From Candidatus Aenigmatarchaeota archaeon (lineage in GTDB: Archaea; EX4484-52; B79-G9), in contig JAGLMX010000010.1 in the NCBI GenBank assembly GCA_023139785.1, forward strand, positions 1 through 9,742: a stretch of DNA of 9,742 nt. The letters are read 5' to 3'. Below are positions 6,350-9,742 of this stretch, piece by piece. Positions within the stretch are counted from its first letter, which is position 1; the number at the start of each line of letters is the position of its first letter. The notes beneath the pieces were generated by a model. The model was given only the letters and a program-made list of their open reading frames with translations, made no database searches and was not told where the DNA came from. The translations under genes and the position numbers were made by a program.

Positions 6350-6634
6350 ATGGGAAAAAATAAATGGACCCGAAATCAAAAAATATTACTTGTTGGAATA
6401 ATCCTTACTTTTATAGGTTTGGTGATAAATACGCTTTTTTTAATTCAAACCTCAGACCAACAAATAATTATTAATCAAAACCTAAATGAACTTAATGCCA
6501 AAGTAGGTAGTTTTGAGGTATTAAGTGCAAATAACGCAAGCATTCCGTATCTGAACATTGGCAATGCTACTCTCTTTTATAACGGCAGTTGTCTTGTATC
6601 AATAGTAGATACTTCGACGTTGAATATCTGTTGA
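6350..6634 (+). CDS. Small single-helix membrane protein, unknown function
   Basis: I do not recognise a family for this 94-residue protein. A basic N-terminus (MGKNKWTRNQK) is followed by one membrane helix (about residues 12-32), which suggests the N-terminus is cytoplasmic and the rest outside. A short polar, possibly coiled stretch (34-52, Gln/Asn-rich) leads to a beta-like end, SIPYLNIGNATLFYNGSCL, with three N-x-S/T sequons (NAS, NAT, NGS) and two cysteines at 81 and 94, the last residue. A TATA box at the leaderless distance supports expression as its own unit. The gene is convergent with the CBS gene, 39 bases away. It could be a small surface or envelope component; this is a guess from topology. 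Confidence 0.65.
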   Translation: MGKNKWTRNQKILLVGIILTFIGLVINTLFLIQTSDQQIIINQNLNELNAKVGSFEVLSANNASIPYLNIGNATLFYNGSCLVSIVDTSTLNIC

Positions 6635-6673
6635 AATTGTTCTCGAGTATTAAGTGAATATAACGCTTTATTT

Positions 6674-7264
6674 TCAGAACTCTCTCTTCTTAGTTCCGAC
6701 TTCTGTGTATTTCTCCGAGCAGTCCCTGCAAAGCCAGCGCCCTGCAACTTCAACAAGATCCTCATACATATTGTCGCACTCCTCACAGCGCCCGTCTGCG
6801 CCCGGATGCTCTACAATCTGTGGCGGATCATCAATTTCTCTTTTAGCGTGCAGAATGTCTGTCAGGCCGGGCAGAACCCTTAGAAGATCTGTTGAGGTTA
6901 GTATGCCAACCAGGCCTCCTTCGCTGTCCATAACAGGCAGCCTTGTAACGCCGTTTGCGTACATTATTTTGGCAACAGAAGATAAAGAGTCTTCAAAGGA
7001 TGCTGTTATTATGTTTGGGCTCATCACATCCATGACTTTAACATCGCGTGCAGATTTATTCTCGGCAACGACTTTTGTAATGATGTCTTTGTCTGTTATC
7101 ATGCCTTCTGCTTTTTTTGTTTCATTGTCAACCACAACAAGGCCGCTGATGTTATGTTTTCTTAGAAGGAGTGATGCTTCCTGCACAGTGCTGTCTTTGT
7201 CGATTGTCTGTACGGGCTGTGTCATGACTTCCTGTATGTCTGTTCCATTATCATCAAAATCCAT
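6674..7264 (-). CDS. Two-CBS-domain protein with C-terminal zinc ribbon
   Basis: The 196-residue product has two CBS domains, residues about 10-68 (VMTQPVQTIDKDSTVQEAS to MITDKDIITKVV) and 80-132 (VMSPNIITASFEDSLSSVA to GILTSTDLLRVLPG). Such pairs typically bind adenine nucleotides or SAM and act as sensors. The tail carries Cys160-x2-Cys163 and Cys179-x2-Cys182 around EVAGRWLCRDC, a zinc ribbon that could contact nucleic acid or protein. Architectures of this kind are common in archaea, mostly without known function. The start at 7264 is chosen because it lies about 24 bases from a TATA box and removes a non-homologous 16-residue extension. It diverges from herA, possibly from the same TATA element. 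Domain calls are firm; the partner and ligand are unknown. Confidence 0.92.
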   Translation of the reverse strand: MDFDDNGTDIQEVMTQPVQTIDKDSTVQEASLLLRKHNISGLVVVDNETKKAEGMITDKDIITKVVAENKSARDVKVMDVMSPNIITASFEDSLSSVAKIMYANGVTRLPVMDSEGGLVGILTSTDLLRVLPGLTDILHAKREIDDPPQIVEHPGADGRCEECDNMYEDLVEVAGRWLCRDCSEKYTEVGTKKREF

Positions 7265-7283
7265 ACAATTTGTTATGAAGAAA

Positions 7284-7292
7284 AATATAAAA
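7284..7292. promoter_or_regulatory. Shared TATA element of the divergent CBS and herA genes
   Basis: AATATAAAA is centred near 7288, about 27 bases before the herA ATG (7315) and about 24 bases before the CBS ATG (7264) on the other strand, where it reads TTTTATATT. No second TATA box is visible in the 50-base gap, and neither start has a Shine-Dalgarno. One element thus appears to serve two leaderless genes. Confidence 0.6.
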
Positions 7293-7314
7293 CCTTTTGC
7301 ATGCATTGGCATCT

Positions 7315-8853
7315 ATGCAAACCGTTGGCCAAATACTTGGCGGAGAGTTCTCAAAGATAATTGTACGGCAGAAAAGCGGCAGGAACATTGAACTTGGCGA
7401 GCTTCTTGCAGCAGACACTAAAAATGGCACAATCATATTTCAGGTATATGACCTCGAATATGGCTCTCAGATATCGCGCGAGGCGCGCGAAATGATGTCC
7501 GGACTCGAACTTGAAGGATTTTCTGAAAAAACAGAAGTTATAGAGGGCGAAATGCGGAACTATGTGATTGCGCACCTTGAGGCCATGCTCCATATTGTTG
7601 AGAAAAACAAGGCAAAGACACCTAAATGCCTTGCAGATTTCTTCAGCTGCGTGCGCGAGGTCTCTGAAAAGGATTTTTCTTTTCTCTCAAAGCCTGAGGA
7701 CACAATGACTCTTGGAATGATACGCTCGGGTTCGAAAGCTCTGCCTATTGAGATACTGCTTTCAGGAAAAAATGTGCTTCGCCATCACATACTCATACCG
7801 GCAACAACAGGCAGGGGCAAAAGCAATCTTGTGAAATACGTTGCATGGAATCTTATTGAGAAAGACTGGTGCGCGCTTCTTGTTTTAGACCCGCATGATG
7901 AGTATTATGGCAGGATTGACGCCGGGCTTAAAGACCATCCGCGTGCAAAAGAAAAAGTTGTGTACTACACAGCAGATGCGCCTCCGGCAGGAGCAAGGAC
8001 TCTTAAGATAAACACAAAGTGCATCAGACCGTGGCATTTTGGCGGCGCGCTCAACCTCTCAGAGCCGCAGGAGCAGCTACTTTATGCCTTTTATAATGCT
8101 TACAAAGAAGACTGGATTGAAAACATACTTTCCCGAAACGAGGAGCACGCAGAGCTTTTTGACAAAAGGACGCTTGATGTCGTGCTTCGCCAGATGCAAC
8201 GGGTTCTTGGCGCAAAAGTGAAGGACGGGAATGTAAGTTACGCAGGCATTTTTGACAATGTGTCCGGCACGACAACTGTGAGCGACATTGTTTCGCTTCT
8301 TGAATCATCAAAAACAGTCATTGTTGACACATCAACGCTTTCAGGAAGCGCAGAGATTCTTGTTGGCTCGATAATCTCAAGCGAAGTTTTTGAGCAGTAT
8401 AAGCGCCTTCGCCAGCAAGGCAAGCTTGGCGGTAAACCTGTTGTCTCTATTGTGCTTGAGGAAGCGCCACGGGTGATAGGACAGGACGTGCTCCAAAGAG
8501 GCCCGAACATATTTTCAACAATCGCGCGCGAGGGGCGAAAGTTCAATATCGGGCTGCTTGCAATAACGCAGCTTCCTTCGCTCATTCCAAAGCAGATACT
8601 TGCCAATATGAACACAAAAATAATTCTGGGGCTTGAGCTTGCATCAGAAAGGCGGGCTATTATTGAGAGCGCGTCGCAGGATCTTTCAAAAAGTGAGAAG
8701 ACAATCGCCAGCCTTGACATGGGAGAGGCAATAATAACGTCAAATTTCACAAAGTTTGCAGTGCCGATTAAACTGCCGCATTTTGAAAAAATTGTGAGCC
8801 ATGAAAAGAAAAAAGATGTGCCAAAACAGAGTTTCAGAGGGCTTGTTTCTTAA
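7315..8853 (+). CDS. herA: HerA-type DNA-translocating ATPase
   Basis: HerA proteins are hexameric RecA/FtsK-like ATPases that translocate double-stranded DNA; the classical archaeal HerA works with the nuclease NurA, Mre11 and Rad50 in end resection. The 512-residue product has an N-terminal HAS-barrel-like region ([20 protein letters not shown], residues 5-24), Walker [10 protein letters not shown] (163-171), the HerA signature [11 protein letters not shown], Walker [10 protein letters not shown] (377-385), an arginine-finger region [11 protein letters not shown] (403-413), the sensor AITQLP, and the C-terminal segment [17 protein letters not shown]. All ATPase motifs are intact. The ATG at 7315 is preferred over the TTG at 7297 because of the TATA spacing. 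No nurA, mre11 or rad50 lies beside it, so it may be the orphan or a separate HerA paralogue. Confidence 0.92.
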   Translation: MQTVGQILGGEFSKIIVRQKSGRNIELGELLAADTKNGTIIFQVYDLEYGSQISREAREMMSGLELEGFSEKTEVIEGEMRNYVIAHLEAMLHIVEKNKAKTPKCLADFFSCVREVSEKDFSFLSKPEDTMTLGMIRSGSKALPIEILLSGKNVLRHHILIPATTGRGKSNLVKYVAWNLIEKDWCALLVLDPHDEYYGRIDAGLKDHPRAKEKVVYYTADAPPAGARTLKINTKCIRPWHFGGALNLSEPQEQLLYAFYNAYKEDWIENILSRNEEHAELFDKRTLDVVLRQMQRVLGAKVKDGNVSYAGIFDNVSGTTTVSDIVSLLESSKTVIVDTSTLSGSAEILVGSIISSEVFEQYKRLRQQGKLGGKPVVSIVLEEAPRVIGQDVLQRGPNIFSTIAREGRKFNIGLLAITQLPSLIPKQILANMNTKIILGLELASERRAIIESASQDLSKSEKTIASLDMGEAIITSNFTKFAVPIKLPHFEKIVSHEKKKDVPKQSFRGLVS

Positions 8854-9347
8854 AGCAACGACATATTCATCGGGTTTGTCTCATTGTTGGCATCATCAAT
8901 CGCGCTGATTGCTTTTATTCTCCTGCAAAACTCATGGAAGGGTATTGCGTCGCATATTGATTCCTCAACGGAGCCGGGAGTTATGTTTTCAATTTCTTCT
9001 TCGCCTGCGTATGTTTCTGTGACAAGATTCATAGTTGTTCCTGTAGAGATTTCAACGAGAAATACATAGGGAGCATATTTATTGACAACATCCTCAACTG
9101 CCTTGACATCTTTCTGGCAAAAGAAACCACAGTCTGCCGGGACAGAAAGCCTTAGAAGCGGAAATCCATTTGAAAGTATGCCGTAAACCTGCGCGTCTGT
9201 AAGCTGCTGGCGGATTATGTTCTCATCAGGTATTTTTGATGCCTGCCTTCCGGCGCCATACTCTATTGCAATCCCGACCATAGAGCCAATAAAAAGCAAA
9301 AGCATTGCAGTCCCTGCAATCTTGTTTTTTGAAATTCTTTTCTTCAT
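8850..9347 (-). CDS. Membrane-anchored extracytoplasmic protein, possibly thioredoxin-like
   Basis: The 165-residue product starts with a basic MKKRISKNK, then one membrane helix (residues 10-28), so most of it should lie outside the membrane. The next part, [16 protein letters not shown] followed by a helix ([17 protein letters not shown]) and the strand VFLVEI, has the strand–Cys–helix–strand order of a thioredoxin fold, but the motif is C73-x3-C77 rather than C-x2-C. Two further cysteines lie at 132 and 141. A redox or disulfide-stabilised role is therefore possible, not proven. The ATG at 9347 is chosen over a GTG at 9356 because GGTGA ends five bases before it; that same GGTGA contains the stop codon of the upstream gene. 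Its own stop overlaps the herA stop. Confidence 0.7.
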   Translation of the reverse strand: MKKRISKNKIAGTAMLLLFIGSMVGIAIEYGAGRQASKIPDENIIRQQLTDAQVYGILSNGFPLLRLSVPADCGFFCQKDVKAVEDVVNKYAPYVFLVEISTGTTMNLVTETYAGEEEIENITPGSVEESICDAIPFHEFCRRIKAISAIDDANNETNPMNMSLL

Positions 9348-9352
9348 TGAAT

Positions 9353-9357
9353 TCACC
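9353..9357 (-). promoter_or_regulatory. GGTGA serving as Shine-Dalgarno and containing the upstream stop
   Basis: On the minus strand GGTGA holds the TGA stop of the endonuclease gene and lies five bases before the ATG of the membrane protein gene. This shows the two are co-transcribed and their translation is probably coupled. Confidence 0.65.
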
Positions 9358-9742
9358 GCATCTTAAGCAAATTGTCGACTAAGTTTAAATACGCACTTAT
9401 GTCCTGTTCTTTTAGCCCGGTTCTCTTTAGGGTTTCTGTTGACGCATCCCTAAGATCAATAACATCATATATTTTTTCGTTAATAAGCTTTTGGCGCGCC
9501 CATTTTGGTATTAAAATCATGGAAAGCGGGTATGCTTTATGTGCTTCAATCAGGTCATTTAGCCCGGAGCTTTGTGGAAAATTCCAGCCAGTCATCTTTA
9601 TGCCCTTACAACGGGCATATGTTATTGCATGTTCTGAATATTTTGTATTTGTTATGACCCACGCCAAGGTCGCGGGAACAGAGCCTTCATCATTATTTGC
9701 ATTCTGCACGTCGTCAAGGCGCGACCACTGGCGCATTGGCAC
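9353..9742 (-). CDS. Predicted restriction-endonuclease-like protein (ATP-cone group), C-terminal part
   Basis: The gene enters from beyond the right edge; 129 residues are visible and the frame is open to the end. The sequence AWVITNTKYSEHAITYARC, GIKMTGWNFPQSSGLNDLI, YPLSMILIPKWARQKLI and the closing helical stretch (TGLKEQDISAYL) match the conserved C-terminal half of Mrr-like endonucleases, found in bacteria and archaea, which often carry an ATP-cone before the nuclease core. The upstream catalytic PD-(D/E)xK region would lie outside the window, so activity cannot be judged. The ending TGA is part of the Shine-Dalgarno of the next gene, placing the two in one leftward operon. Family call is from memory of the conserved motif and is reasonable but not certain. 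Confidence 0.65.
   Translation of the reverse strand: MPMRQWSRLDDVQNANNDEGSVPATLAWVITNTKYSEHAITYARCKGIKMTGWNFPQSSGLNDLIEAHKAYPLSMILIPKWARQKLINEKIYDVIDLRDASTETLKRTGLKEQDISAYLNLVDNLLKMR

Noticed and set aside
6654..7391. Plus-strand frame of 245 codons opposite the CBS gene
   Set aside because: Ser/Thr/Arg-rich shadow of a well-conserved CBS–zinc-ribbon protein, and it also runs into the start of herA.
8238..8750. Minus-strand frame of 170 codons inside herA
   Set aside because: It lies wholly opposite the conserved Walker B to C-terminal part of HerA and resembles no protein family.

Overview
The window looks like a piece of an archaeal chromosome. It carries a Nop5–fibrillarin gene pair (core of the archaeal/eukaryotic C/D-box RNA 2'-O-methylation machine), a HerA-type ATPase, an archaeal S-layer protein and a two-CBS protein with a zinc ribbon. 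Its gene starts are also archaeal: several first genes have a TATA-like box about 26 bases before the start codon and no Shine-Dalgarno (leaderless), while internal genes use GGAGGT or GGTGA. A DPANN-like or euryarchaeal host fits, but I cannot place it more precisely without phylogeny.

Layout. 1-718 (+): the 3' end of a MNT-type minimal nucleotidyltransferase, overlapping a HEPN gene, i.e. a HEPN–MNT toxin–antitoxin-like pair. 719-878: spacer holding a strong terminator for the opposite strand. 879-3449 (-): a secreted, Cys-free S-layer protein of 856 residues, with a long untranslated leader containing alternative hairpins. 3450-3987: about 540 bases without a convincing gene; it holds the S-layer promoter, direct repeats, a palindromic TATA, a hairpin cluster that may be a small RNA, and the nop5 promoter. 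3988-5931 (+): nop5–flpA operon. 5932-6349: hairpin-rich spacer, possibly a transposon-end relic. 6350-6634 (+): small one-helix membrane protein. 6674-7264 (-): CBS–zinc-ribbon protein. 7315-8853 (+): HerA. 8850-9347 (-): membrane-anchored Cys-containing protein, possibly thioredoxin-like. 9353-9742 (-): C-terminal part of a predicted endonuclease of the ATP-cone/Mrr-like group, cut by the window edge.

How they fit together. Nop5 and fibrillarin are two of the three proteins of one RNP and are co-transcribed. The CBS protein and HerA diverge from what appears to be one TATA element placed about equally far from both start codons, so their expression may be linked. HerA ends tail to tail with the leftward nuclease–membrane-protein pair, the two stop codons sharing a TTAA. 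I found no complete mobile element, CRISPR array, rRNA or tRNA. The points most worth a second look are the S-layer leader, the hairpin cluster before nop5, the shared divergent promoter at 7284-7292 and the hairpin-rich spacer after flpA.
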